Below, one piece after another: positions 29,839-41,046 of a stretch of 64,000 nt of DNA (position 1 is the first letter of the stretch; every line of letters starts with the position of its first letter). The stretch covers positions 1,798,001 through 1,862,000 of the forward strand of contig NZ_JAOVZR010000001.1 of the NCBI RefSeq assembly GCF_026619415.1, in the 5' to 3' direction. The position numbers and the translations under genes were made by a program. The notes beneath the pieces are model-generated. The model worked only from the letters and a program-made list of their open reading frames with translations, was not told the origin of the DNA and did not search any database. Source of the DNA: Hoeflea algicola. GTDB taxonomy: Bacteria; Pseudomonadota; Alphaproteobacteria; Rhizobiales; Rhizobiaceae.

Positions 29839-29924
29839 GCGGAACGGCTCAGAGAAGATTGGCCCGCCAAACCATCAGGCGGTCGTTCCTCTGGCCAGGG
29901 GCCAACCAGTCAAAAGGCTCATAT

Positions 29925-30611
29925 CTAGCCGCCGCGCCGCCACATGGTGACCGGGGTTCCATCTGCCAGGTTGCCGGAGAAATAGTTGATGCCGTCGCGC
30001 TTCAATTCGGCCACCGGCTGACCATTGCGGCTTTCAATCGCCAGAGTGGCATCGTAGCCGGTGAAACTGTAGCCAAGCGCAAATCGTCCGACATTGGCGA
30101 GGTGCGGGTTCGCGCAGGACAGATTGTTCATGTTGCCGCCCTTGGCATCCTTCAGCTTGTAGCCGCTGCGGCTGCCGAACCCTTGGGCGATGACACCTGC
30201 GCCGGTGCGGATCTGAATCTCGCAGCCGCAACCGGAGGATCCGTCGGTGGCCATCCACTTGCCACCCAGGTCCTGCTCGGTGCGGACAACCTGGCTTGCC
30301 ACGGTGGCGCCGATGATGCCGCCGCCGATCATGTTGCCGAGCACATTGCGCCCGACATTGCGCGCCAGGTTCTTGCCAACCGCATTTTTCGCAAAATCAG
30401 CCCCCTTTGCAGGCTTTGGCGGTGGCCCGCTTTGCAGGGCGATCGCACACATCGCCGGATTGGCAGGCGTCGCGGCAAAGGCGTTGGCAGTCGAGGCCGC
30501 CGTATCGAAGGTTTCCGGCTTGGCAGCTTCCGACTTGGCCGCGGGGGAAGGCGTTTGGCAGGCCGAAAGCAGAACGGCAAGGCCGATCAGGCCGGTGGTT
30601 TGAATTTTCAT
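29925..30611 (-). CDS. Outer-membrane-type lipoprotein with a C-terminal inhibitor-like domain
   Basis: A 228-residue protein. The ATG at 30611 has GGGGA upstream and yields a lipoprotein signal ending LLSAC (Cys18). A Pro/Ala linker follows, then a Gly-rich helix (GNMIGGGIIGATVASQVV) of the glycine-zipper kind. The C-terminal half, from GGKWMATDGSSGCGCEIQI through LSCANPHLANVGRFALGYSF to DGINYFSGNLADGTPVTMWR, has the layout of the AprI/Inh-like beta-barrel domain found in Omp19-type lipoproteins, including a Cys pair. That domain match is by pattern only. It is convergent with pit. Confidence 0.65.
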   Translation of the reverse strand: MKIQTTGLIGLAVLLSACQTPSPAAKSEAAKPETFDTAASTANAFAATPANPAMCAIALQSGPPPKPAKGADFAKNAVGKNLARNVGRNVLGNMIGGGIIGATVASQVVRTEQDLGGKWMATDGSSGCGCEIQIRTGAGVIAQGFGSRSGYKLKDAKGGNMNNLSCANPHLANVGRFALGYSFTGYDATLAIESRNGQPVAELKRDGINYFSGNLADGTPVTMWRRGG

Positions 30612-30992
30612 GTGCATTCCCCAATGTCTATTGCCATCCAGGGAGATGCATCGCTTCGCCGGATCTTGCCCGAGCCGAAAATTGCGCCCCATCCCTGGAA
30701 ATCATCCAATGTCTGATGATGGTCCCGGCATGAGTAAGCAGCCCGACACCGCCGCATTCAATCACCTGAACGGGTGATTTGCGGCGCTGTTTCTCGGTTG
30801 GATCTCGCAAGGCGAAACAATACCGCCAGGTGCACGCACGCGGACCGGCCAAAGCGTGTGTACGCTGGCAGTTGCTGCTGATCATCGCCACCTGGTCCTC
30901 GCCATCCCCGTCGCCGCGGCGTTTTATTGCTGCGGCAAAGCGCCATCGGCAAGAAAGCCATTCTTTACAACCGGATGCTACGTTCCGCGACA
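30612..30992. other. Divergent intergenic region with a 33-bp dyad
   Basis: A 381-base region between the lipoprotein gene and a diguanylate cyclase gene. It holds a strong dyad at 30752-30784: CCGCA...TGCGG outside and AATCACC...GGTGATT inside, with a six-base centre. This could be an operator or an RNA hairpin. Otherwise I see only composition noise; no small gene has a credible start here. Confidence 0.45.
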
Positions 30993-32306
30993 ATGAAGAA
31001 CACTAGGCAAACAGATCACCGGGCACTCAGCCAGCGCATCTATAATGATGCGCTTAAAACAGCGATGACTGATCGCGTCATGCTTCCTGACCGGGTGCTG
31101 ACGCAGGATAGCTCCTTGCCCGATGCATCGCCTGCGCTCAGCGCTCTCTACGACAGTTATTCCTGGGCGGCGCATTCGCTCAAGGCGCGCGCCTGGCTGC
31201 AGGCGGCTTTCGTCTTCAACTTTCTCCTGATGTCTTTCGACTACCTTGTCAGCCCCTCACTGTTGATGGCGACGCTGGCCATCCGCGGATTCATTGTCTC
31301 CACCATTCTGCTAGGTCTCTACTTGCTCTGGGGACGGCAGCGGGCAAGTTGGGTCCAGGGTGCGACATTGGTCGTGGTCTCGGCGACCATCATGATTGGG
31401 TCCGGTGCGCTGGGGGCGTTGGGCGGGGTCTCGCTGTTTGAACGCTATCTCACGGGGGCGCTGTTTACGGTGGCCACCGCAATCCTGTTCTTTCCTATCG
31501 AGTTTCGCTGGACGGTCGCCGGGGTTGTCGCGGCAATCATTCTCCATGCCGGCATGCTCATGACCGGTCCGGTCCCCGATCCTTGGCTGGCGCTGAGCAC
31601 CAGTCTTTTTTACAGCGGTGTGATCGTTGCTTTCGCCTCGACCCGAAAGGCAACACTGAGAAGCCAGTGGAAAAGCTTCAAATCGAAAATCCGGGAACTG
31701 CGCGACCAAGAGGCACTGGCGAGCCTCAATGCCGAATTGCAGGTGATCGCCAATCTCGACCCATTAACCGGAATTCAGAACCGGCGTTCAACCCAGGAAG
31801 ATATCGATCGGATCTGGAGCGACCCCTCCTATGCCAAACGGGCTATCGCCTTCCTAATGCTCGACATCGATAATTTCAAACAGCTCAATGATACTCTCGG
31901 CCACGCCGCCGGTGACGACTGCATTAAGGGGGTGGCCAACAAGATCAGCGTCGCCCTGCGCGACGGCGACATAGTCTCGCGCTACGGCGGCGAGGAATTC
32001 CTCGTGGTGCTGCCCCGCACCTCCGCAAGCGATGCTTTCGCGGTAGCCGAGCGGATTCGCAAATCCGTTGAATCGTTCCGGTTAAAGACCTCGGGAGACA
32101 CCCCGGCAAGCCGGGTGACCATCAGCATCGGTTTGGCCCTGTGGGAGGGTGACCAGACACCCGAAATGCTGATCAATCGTGCCGACGAGGCGCTCTACGA
32201 TGCCAAGCGCAACGGCAGGAACCAAACGGTGATCGCTCAGCATCCGCAGGATATCAGTGCCCACTCCACACAGATTCAGAGCCTCAAGACGCAGGATGTT
32301 GCCTAG
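30993..32306 (+). CDS. Membrane diguanylate cyclase (GGDEF domain)
   Basis: A 437-residue protein if started at the ATG at 30993; the ATG at 30975 is an alternative and neither has a strong ribosome site. About six membrane helices lie between residues 70 and 220, without a recognised sensor domain, followed by a helical linker and a GGDEF domain from about 255 (NLDPLTGIQNRRS). The active site YGGEEF and substrate-binding LMLDIDNFKQLNDTLGHAAGDD are intact, so it should make c-di-GMP. There is no RxxD inhibitory site directly before GGEEF (the segment is RDGDIVSRYGGEEF, lacking the usual five-residue spacing). One of three GGDEF proteins in this window. Confidence 0.88.
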   Translation: MKNTRQTDHRALSQRIYNDALKTAMTDRVMLPDRVLTQDSSLPDASPALSALYDSYSWAAHSLKARAWLQAAFVFNFLLMSFDYLVSPSLLMATLAIRGFIVSTILLGLYLLWGRQRASWVQGATLVVVSATIMIGSGALGALGGVSLFERYLTGALFTVATAILFFPIEFRWTVAGVVAAIILHAGMLMTGPVPDPWLALSTSLFYSGVIVAFASTRKATLRSQWKSFKSKIRELRDQEALASLNAELQVIANLDPLTGIQNRRSTQEDIDRIWSDPSYAKRAIAFLMLDIDNFKQLNDTLGHAAGDDCIKGVANKISVALRDGDIVSRYGGEEFLVVLPRTSASDAFAVAERIRKSVESFRLKTSGDTPASRVTISIGLALWEGDQTPEMLINRADEALYDAKRNGRNQTVIAQHPQDISAHSTQIQSLKTQDVA

Positions 32307-32369
32307 GCTGAATGTCGATTATGCCTAAGGCAGGTCGCGTCACCCCGATCAGGTTTGATGTAACCTGTG

Positions 32370-34502
<2,133 letters not shown>

Positions 34503-34629
34503 TTAGAGAAATCCGGGCAAATGAAAAGGCCTCTATCGGGCGCGTGAACATCAATCAGCAATTAGGATTTGCAGTGTAGGCTGATGCGGCATGCGGGTCT
34601 TGGCGCCGCGATGAAGGAATGACGGACAG

Positions 34630-35265
34630 ATGATCGTCGGCACACAATTTTTCACCGCTCCCAGGGTGACCACGGAGCGGGCGATCCTCACCAACGCATC
34701 GGCAGCGGTGACGCCCGAATCCGTTGAAGCCGGTGATGAGGCTTTAGACTCGCTGGCGCTGCTCGACAATTTCGTCGAATCGGCAGCGCTCGGCCGCAAG
34801 GCTTTTGCAGAGGACCGGCTCAAGCACCTCAAGGAGCAGATGAACACGCTGTCGCTGTTCAATCTCGCCCCGGGTTTTCTTGCCGGCCACACAGCGCGGA
34901 TGGCCAAGGAGCTTGAATCCGCGGCCTCCGATTTTGCCTCCGCGTTCAAGACGCTGGCCGGGCTGGAGCAACCCGCCAATCCGGGCACAGCCACGGACGG
35001 TTCCGTGCCCACGGCCTATCTCGAGGTGATGGACGATGACGCTCCCCTCACCGCCAGAATGAGCCCCGAAGACGCGGAAACAGCCGCAAGCTTCATGAAC
35101 ACCGCCTATCAACTCCGGGGCGTGGTTGAATTGATCTCGGATGATGCCCGGGACAGCGCCAATATGCGGCGGAGCGCGGACAGCGCCCGCAATACCACCG
35201 ACCACGTCATGACCATCATGGCGCGGCTCGAAGGGCCATCGGTTTTCAACAAGACTTTCTGGTAG
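34630..35265 (+). CDS. Unknown helical protein between ligA and recN
   Basis: A 211-residue soluble protein with no signal peptide or membrane segment. The first 20 residues (MIVGTQFFTAPRVTTERAIL) are less helical; the middle (residues 40-120) is a run of amphipathic helices including RLKHLKEQMNTLSLFNLAPGF. A linker rich in Pro, Thr and Asp precedes a last helical part ending VFNKTFW. I recognise no family. It is on the plus strand, opposite to the conserved ligA and recN genes around it, and codon use is ordinary for the region. Small helical proteins with this start sometimes belong to flagellar or export systems, but nothing here supports that. Confidence 0.55.
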   Translation: MIVGTQFFTAPRVTTERAILTNASAAVTPESVEAGDEALDSLALLDNFVESAALGRKAFAEDRLKHLKEQMNTLSLFNLAPGFLAGHTARMAKELESAASDFASAFKTLAGLEQPANPGTATDGSVPTAYLEVMDDDAPLTARMSPEDAETAASFMNTAYQLRGVVELISDDARDSANMRRSADSARNTTDHVMTIMARLEGPSVFNKTFW

Positions 35266-35319
35266 GCAAATCAACAGCCACGCATGCCGGATCCCTGCCC
35301 CGTACCGGGCCAGACCTCC

Positions 35320-36993
35320 TCAGTCCGCCACATCCAGTAGCCGTGCGGCTGCGGCACGCGCTTCGGCGGTAACGTGCTCGCCGGCCAGCATCCGGGCGAT
35401 TTCCTCGCACCGGTCATCGAGCCCCATGCTGCGCACCCGGGTGGTCACGGTTGTCGAACCTTCCTCGGATGGCCCCTTGGCAATCAGCAAATGCGTCGCA
35501 GCCCGCGCCGCTACCTGCGGTGCATGGGTGACCGAAAGCACCTGAACGCCATCAGCCAGCCGCTTGAGCCGCTTGCCGATGGCATCGGCCACCGCTCCGC
35601 CCACGCCGGTGTCGATCTCGTCAAAAACCAACGTCGGTGCCGAACCGCGATCGGCCAGCGCCACTTTCAGCGCCAGCAGGAACCGCGAAAGTTCGCCGCC
35701 TGAGGCCACCTTCATGATCGGGCCGGGCCGCGAGCCGGGGTTGGTGCGCACATGGAAAGCCACGGAATCGATTCCCGTCGGTCCGGCATTGGCAGCATCA
35801 CTGCTGATCTCGACAATGAATTCGGCCCGCTCCAGCTTCAGCGCCGGCAACTCGGCCATCACCGCAGCAGTCAGCGCAGCACCCGCCGTGTGGCGGCGTT
35901 CCGACAAGACTTTGGCCGACTGCAGGAACGCGGCCTCGGTCTGCCCCACCCGGGCTTCAAGCGCCGACAGCCGTTCTTCACCGGCATCGAGATCAGCCAG
36001 ATCGGCCATCATCCGCGCCGCCAATTCGGCCAGCGAATCCACGGGCACATTGTATTTGCGCGCAGCCGCCCTCAATGCAAACAGCCGCTCCTCGGTCTCT
36101 TCCAACTCGCGCGGGTTGAAATCCGCCGCCCGCTGCGCCGCCTCGACGGCGGTCTGGGCTTCAGCCAGCGCATTGAGCGCGACATCCAGCGCCGCCACCG
36201 TGTCGTTGAGAAGTTCCGGCGCCTGTTCGGCCTTGCGCTCAAGCCGCCGGAGCAAGCCACTGATCACCGGGATCGGCGACGCCTGGCCGCTGAGCACCTC
36301 ATCAGCCTCGTTGATGTCACTGGCCATCTTCTCGGCCTTCATCATCCGCGAACGGCTTTCGGCGAGTTGTTCCTCTTCGCCTTCCACCGGCACCAGCTTT
36401 TCCAGCTCGTCGACCGATGAGCGCAGCCAGTCGGCCTCGCGCCGCGCCGCCTCGACCCGCGCCCGGTGGGCTTTAAGCGCCCGTTCCGCTTCGCGCCAGC
36501 TCTCATGCAGCGCACCGACTTCGGCCGCGCGCTCACTCAGGCCGCCAAAGGCATCAAGCAGCGCCCGGTGGGCATCCATGTCGATCAGGGCGCGGTCGTC
36601 ATGCTGGCCGTGAATTTCCACCAGCCGTTGCCCGGCTTCGCGCATCAGCGCCACGCTGGCTGGCTGATCGTTGATGAACACCCGCGTGCGGCCATCGCCC
36701 GATTGCACCCGGCGAAACACCAGATCACCGTCATCATCAATGCCGTTGTCGCGCAAAAGCAGCCGCGCCGGATGATCCGCGCCAACATCGAACACGGCGG
36801 TAACCTGGCCCTTGTCGGCGCCATGGCGCACAAGCGAACCATCGCCGCGGCCACCGAGCGCCAGTGACAGGCTGTCAAGCAATATGGATTTGCCGGCCCC
36901 GGTCTCACCGGTGAGGACCGAGAGCCCGGCGTCAAACTCGAGATCAAGCTTCTCGATCAGGACTATATCGCGGATCGACAGCTGTACCAGCAT
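35320..36993 (-). CDS. recN: DNA repair protein RecN
   Basis: A 557-residue SMC-like ATPase used in double-strand break repair. The Walker A LTGETGAGKSILLDSL is at residues 29-44, a long coiled-coil region lies between about 150 and 370, and the C-terminal signature and Walker B appear in MKVASGGELSRFLLALK and LVFDEIDTGVGG. All ATPase elements are intact. It starts just ten bases after the bamD stop codon, so it is probably transcribed with bamD. No LexA box is visible in the short gap, so SOS control would have to act from further upstream. Confidence 0.95.
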   Translation of the reverse strand: MLVQLSIRDIVLIEKLDLEFDAGLSVLTGETGAGKSILLDSLSLALGGRGDGSLVRHGADKGQVTAVFDVGADHPARLLLRDNGIDDDGDLVFRRVQSGDGRTRVFINDQPASVALMREAGQRLVEIHGQHDDRALIDMDAHRALLDAFGGLSERAAEVGALHESWREAERALKAHRARVEAARREADWLRSSVDELEKLVPVEGEEEQLAESRSRMMKAEKMASDINEADEVLSGQASPIPVISGLLRRLERKAEQAPELLNDTVAALDVALNALAEAQTAVEAAQRAADFNPRELEETEERLFALRAAARKYNVPVDSLAELAARMMADLADLDAGEERLSALEARVGQTEAAFLQSAKVLSERRHTAGAALTAAVMAELPALKLERAEFIVEISSDAANAGPTGIDSVAFHVRTNPGSRPGPIMKVASGGELSRFLLALKVALADRGSAPTLVFDEIDTGVGGAVADAIGKRLKRLADGVQVLSVTHAPQVAARAATHLLIAKGPSEEGSTTVTTRVRSMGLDDRCEEIARMLAGEHVTAEARAAAARLLDVAD

Positions 36994-37004
36994 CGCGCCC
37001 TGCT

Positions 37005-37871
37005 TCAGGCGCCGACGAGGCGGGACCCGGCGCGCGAAATCCAGGAGCCCTTGTTCTCGCGCGGCTCAAGACCGCCCGTGCGCAGGAGCTTGTAGGAATC
37101 GGCATACCACTGGCTGTCGGGATAGTTGTGGCCAAGCACGGCCGCAGCTGTCTGCGCCTCGCTTTCGAGCCCCATCGCGTAATAGGTCTCGACCAGCCGC
37201 GCCAGCGCCTCCTCGATCTGTCTGGTGTTGGGATACTGCTCGACCACCAGCCGGAACCGGTTGGCGGCGGCAACATATTCCTTGCGCTCGAGATAGTAGC
37301 GACCGACCTGCATTTCCTTGCCGGCGAGCTGATCTCGCGCATAGCGCAGCTTGGCCTGGCTGTCCTCGACATATTCGGACTCTGGATAGCGCTCGATTAC
37401 CTCGGTAAAGGCTGCGATGGCGCGCGCCGAGGTGCGCTGGTCGCGTGTCACCTCAGGGATCTGCCGATAGTAAGCCAACCCGACGATGTACTGCGCGTAA
37501 GCCGCATCCTCGTCATTGGGGTACAAGCTGAGATAACGCGAGGCGGTATTGATCGCTTCGGAATATTGCCCCTGGCGGTAATTGGTGAAAGCGCTCATCA
37601 CCATCGCCTTGCGCGCATACTCGGAATAGGGATGCTGCTTGTCGACCGCCTCGAACTTGCGGCTCGCTTCGGTCAGCTCGCCGGCTTCCAGATTAGCAAG
37701 TCCCTGATTGTAGAGCACGTCGGCCGGTTCGATAGATTGTGCATAGGCGGTAATGTCGATGTCCGGATCGGACTGACACGCGCTGACAAACGACGAAACG
37801 CCGGCCAATCCGGCGACCATGAGCGCAACTCGAATTGCGCGCCCGCGCCTACCCTTGCCCGAAGTATCCAT
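37005..37871 (-). CDS. bamD: Outer membrane assembly lipoprotein BamD
   Basis: A 288-residue lipoprotein of the BAM complex, which inserts beta-barrel proteins into the outer membrane. The signal ends in FVSAC with the lipidated Cys at position 32. The body is a set of tetratricopeptide-like repeats: [50 protein letters not shown] and [15 protein letters not shown] are the familiar BamD (ComL) blocks. The start at 37871 is preceded by GAGAGG. It lies between lpxC and recN, in the usual Hyphomicrobiales order. Confidence 0.95.
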   Translation of the reverse strand: MDTSGKGRRGRAIRVALMVAGLAGVSSFVSACQSDPDIDITAYAQSIEPADVLYNQGLANLEAGELTEASRKFEAVDKQHPYSEYARKAMVMSAFTNYRQGQYSEAINTASRYLSLYPNDEDAAYAQYIVGLAYYRQIPEVTRDQRTSARAIAAFTEVIERYPESEYVEDSQAKLRYARDQLAGKEMQVGRYYLERKEYVAAANRFRLVVEQYPNTRQIEEALARLVETYYAMGLESEAQTAAAVLGHNYPDSQWYADSYKLLRTGGLEPRENKGSWISRAGSRLVGA

Positions 37872-38055
37872 TCTGCAAAACCTCTCAACAGCCGCGGATG
37901 CAATCCATCCGCAGAACCAGACCCGCGTTTCTATCCGGAAATGACCGAACTTCGCAACGTCATGAAGACGCTTTGCCGCATTTTTGTGGCAAAGCGTCCC
38001 TTCAAAAACAGCAGTATAGGCAAGAAAGCAGTGATATGCAGCAGCAATCGGCTGG

Positions 38056-39009
38056 TCAGAGCGCCCACGGCGCGAACGCCGCAGCGTTGACAGCCACCAG
38101 TTCGCCGTGACGAACGGTATCGCGACGTGCCGGCGCTTCGACGACTTCATAGGCCGTCTGGTCGGCCAGAAGTGCCCGCAGCGCCATCGCATTGAGCTTG
38201 TGACCACCGCGGTAGCTGCGATAGCAGCCGATGAATTGCGCACCGGCCAGAGCCAGGTCGCCCACGGCATCCAGCGTCTTGTGGCGGGCGAATTCATCAC
38301 GGAACCGAAGCCCCTCGACATTGATCACCTTGTCGTCGTCGCCGATCACCACCGAGTTTTCCAGCGACGACCCCAGCGCGTGGCCCGAAGCCCACAGCCG
38401 CTCGACATCGCGCATGAAGCCGAAAGTACGGGCACGGGCCAGCTCGCGGCGGAACGTGTCGGCGGTAACTTCGCCCTTCCAGGACTGGCGGCCGATCAGC
38501 GGCGATTCAAAATCTATGTCGATTTCGAACCGGGTGCCGTTGTGCTGCGAGAACTCGGCCCAGGAACCGCCCATCTCGATGCGAACCGGCTTGATGACAC
38601 GGATGTAGCGGCGCTTGACCGGATGGTTGATCAGGCCTGCATTGTCGAATGCCTCGATGAACACCGCGGCACTGCCATCCATGATCGGCACTTCGCTGCC
38701 GTCAATGTCGATGCTGATATTGTCGACGCTGAGCGCATAGAGAGCTGCCATCAGATGCTCGACTGTCGCAACCGAACGGTCGGGCGCCTTGCCGAGCAGG
38801 GTGCACAGATCGGTCGAGCCAACCTGCGAGGACACAGCGCGAACGCTGATCACATCACCACATGGCAAATGTCGATTGAAAACAATTCCGGTGTCAGGAT
38901 CGGCCGGGTGGAAGGTGATAGAGACATTCTCACCCGAGTGCACGCCAATGCCCGACAGGGAGATAGACCGCGAAATCGTGGTCTGAAAGCCTACTACATC
39001 GCTACCCAT
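38056..39009 (-). CDS. lpxC: UDP-3-O-acyl-N-acetylglucosamine deacetylase LpxC
   Basis: A 317-residue zinc amidase for the committed step of lipid A synthesis. Zinc ligands are the His of TVEHLMAAL and the His and Asp of [17 protein letters not shown]. The basic catalytic His is in [15 protein letters not shown]. It has its own upstream region of 294 bases after ftsZ, with a terminator-like hairpin and a CtrA box 218 bp before the start, so lipid A synthesis may be timed with division. Length is normal. Confidence 0.96.
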   Translation of the reverse strand: MGSDVVGFQTTISRSISLSGIGVHSGENVSITFHPADPDTGIVFNRHLPCGDVISVRAVSSQVGSTDLCTLLGKAPDRSVATVEHLMAALYALSVDNISIDIDGSEVPIMDGSAAVFIEAFDNAGLINHPVKRRYIRVIKPVRIEMGGSWAEFSQHNGTRFEIDIDFESPLIGRQSWKGEVTADTFRRELARARTFGFMRDVERLWASGHALGSSLENSVVIGDDDKVINVEGLRFRDEFARHKTLDAVGDLALAGAQFIGCYRSYRGGHKLNAMALRALLADQTAYEVVEAPARRDTVRHGELVAVNAAAFAPWAL

Positions 39010-39183
39010 AAGGTCCGCCGTTTCCCGCTTGATTGGTCATGGCCTCCCAAAGGCCATGCCGTCCCCAGTCTGTTGAAGCGATTCCACACATCCCCCCGCG
39101 TGGTCGATCGCTCCATTCCCTAATTCATGGGCTGCAAGATAAGGCCGCGACTCCGAGTTTCCAAATCACGCTTTTTATCGTTC

Positions 39184-39201
39184 TGTTACGATACAGTAAC
39201 A
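39184..39201. repeat. Small perfect dyad upstream of lpxC
   Basis: TGTTAC-GATACA-GTAACA is a perfect six-base inverted repeat in the AT-rich part of the lpxC upstream region. It could be an operator; a second TGTTAC occurs at 39293-39298 next to the ftsZ stop. Confidence 0.4.
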
Positions 39202-39226
39202 TAACGCGGCTTGAAAAACCCATTCG

Positions 39227-39242
39227 TTAACAATGAGTTAAC
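39227..39242. promoter_or_regulatory. CtrA-type binding box (TTAA-N7-TTAAC) between ftsZ and lpxC
   Basis: TTAACAATGAGTTAAC is a perfect full CtrA consensus in the ftsZ-lpxC intergenic region, 218 bp upstream of the lpxC start, just past a hairpin that probably ends the ftsZ transcript. Inferred from the motif only. Confidence 0.6.
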
Positions 39243-39247
39243 AAATG

Positions 39248-39275
39248 CGCATGGCAGCCTCACGACTGCCATGCG
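39248..39275 (-). terminator. Hairpin after ftsZ
   Basis: CGCATGGCAG (39248-39257) and CTGCCATGCG (39266-39275) form a perfect ten-base stem with an eight-base loop, starting about 29 bases after the ftsZ stop codon on the minus strand. The following bases, CATTTGTT, are only moderately T-rich. It probably ends the dcw transcript. Confidence 0.6.
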
Positions 39276-39303
39276 ATTTATCTTACAGTTTGTTACAATC
39301 CCG

Positions 39304-40989
39304 TCACTTGGCCTGGCGGCGCAAGAAGGCGGGAATCTCCAGCTGCTCGTCATCGTGAGTCGCGCGCGCCTGCGGCGTCATGCGGCCCTGATCGTCGAGC
39401 TGGCCGCGGCGCGGCGCGTAAACACTAGCCTCCGGTGACAGCGGACGACGCGCCTGCGGTGCCGGGCTCGGAGCAGCGGCATGCGCTTCCTCGTCCTCAC
39501 GACGGCCCAGCGAGCTTGACAGCCGCTTGAGCAGGCCCATCGGGCCGCGCTCGTCGATCTGGCCTTGCGGCGCGTTGCGATGCTCCATCTCGGCCTTGAC
39601 CACTGGCGGGAAATCCTCAACCCGCGGCATCCGTGACGGTTCGGCTTCCATTCGAACCGGAGCGGGAGCCTGCTGAACCGGCGCCTGTGCTACCGGCGGC
39701 GCGGTCATGACCGGCCGTTGCGGTGCGGCCGGAGCCGTTGCTTCGGGCTGGCTGGCAAACAGCCGGTTGTGCGGCTGCGAACCGGACTGCACGGCCTCCG
39801 GTGCGGGCTTTGCCTGTGTCGGCAGGCCCATCATCTGGCTGGCAATGTCGAGTTCGCGCTCCAGTTCGGCCTCTGCCGACAGGATGGTGTCAGCCACCGG
39901 ATCCTTGCTGGCCTGCGCCGGCTGCGGCGCCGGCGTGGCTGTGGCGGGACGGCTGGCCTGCGGAGCCGGGCGCGGAGCAGGACGCGGTGCCGACAGCGTC
40001 GGACGCTGCTCGACCGCGCCTTCGACACGGTCGATGCCGGTGGCAACAACCGAAACGCGGATCAGGCCTTCAAGCGCTTCGTCAAATGTGGCGCCAAGGA
40101 TGATGTTGGCGTCGGCATCGACTTCCTCGCGGATGCGGGTGGCGGCTTCGTCAACTTCGAACAAGGTCATGTCGCGACCGCCGGTGATCGAGATCAGCAG
40201 GCCTTGCGCGCCCTTCATCGTGGTCTCGTCGAGCAACGGATTTGCGATCGCGGCTTCGGCAGCTGCCATTGCGCGGTTTTCGCCCGATGCTTCACCGGTC
40301 CCCATCATGGCGCGACCCATCTCGCGCATCACCGAACGGACGTCGGCGAAGTCGAGGTTGATCAGGCCTTCCTTGACCATCAGGTCGGTGATGCAGGCAA
40401 CGCCCGAGTAGAGCACCTGGTCGGCCATGCCGAAGGCATCGGCGAAGGTAGTCTTGTCATTGGCGATGCGGAACAGGTTCTGGTTGGGGATGACGATCAG
40501 GGTATCGACGCATTTCTGCAATTCCTCGATGCCCGCCTCGGCCAGACGCATGCGGCGCTGCCCCTCGAAATGGAACGGTTTGGTGACCACGCCAACGGTC
40601 AGGATGCCCTTGTCGCGAGCGGCCTGGGCAACAACGGGTGCTGCGCCGGTGCCGGTGCCGCCGCCCATGCCTGCGGTGACAAAGCACATATGAGTGCTGT
40701 TGAGATGATCGATGATCTCGTCGATGCATTCCTCGGCGGCCGCGCGGCCGACTTCCGGCTGCGAGCCGGCGCCAAGACCTTCGGTGACGGCCACGCCGAG
40801 CTGGATCAGCCGGTCGGCCTTGGACATCGTCAGCGCCTGGGCGTCAGTGTTGGCGACCACAAAGTCGACCCCCTGCAGCCCTGCGGTGATCATGTTGTTG
40901 ACTGCGTTGCCGCCGCCACCGCCGACACCGAATACGGTGATGCGGGGCTTCAGCTCGGTGATATCCGGCTTCTGCAAGTTAATGGTCAT
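39304..40989 (-). CDS. ftsZ: Cell division GTPase FtsZ
   Basis: A 561-residue FtsZ. The ATG at 40989 gives [33 protein letters not shown]; the frame upstream adds only eight unsupported residues. The tubulin signature [16 protein letters not shown] and the T7 loop [11 protein letters not shown] are intact. After the GTPase core (about residues 1-320) comes a long Pro/Ala/Gln-rich linker of some 200 residues, typical of Hyphomicrobiales FtsZ1, and a short C-terminal segment [16 protein letters not shown] that contacts FtsA and other partners. It is the last gene of the dcw operon before a terminator-like hairpin. Confidence 0.97.
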   Translation of the reverse strand: MTINLQKPDITELKPRITVFGVGGGGGNAVNNMITAGLQGVDFVVANTDAQALTMSKADRLIQLGVAVTEGLGAGSQPEVGRAAAEECIDEIIDHLNSTHMCFVTAGMGGGTGTGAAPVVAQAARDKGILTVGVVTKPFHFEGQRRMRLAEAGIEELQKCVDTLIVIPNQNLFRIANDKTTFADAFGMADQVLYSGVACITDLMVKEGLINLDFADVRSVMREMGRAMMGTGEASGENRAMAAAEAAIANPLLDETTMKGAQGLLISITGGRDMTLFEVDEAATRIREEVDADANIILGATFDEALEGLIRVSVVATGIDRVEGAVEQRPTLSAPRPAPRPAPQASRPATATPAPQPAQASKDPVADTILSAEAELERELDIASQMMGLPTQAKPAPEAVQSGSQPHNRLFASQPEATAPAAPQRPVMTAPPVAQAPVQQAPAPVRMEAEPSRMPRVEDFPPVVKAEMEHRNAPQGQIDERGPMGLLKRLSSSLGRREDEEAHAAAPSPAPQARRPLSPEASVYAPRRGQLDDQGRMTPQARATHDDEQLEIPAFLRRQAK

Positions 40990-41046
40990 GACACCCGTTC
41001 CTTCCTTTGGCATGGCCGCACCGCCGCGTGGGCCAATTCGATAAAA

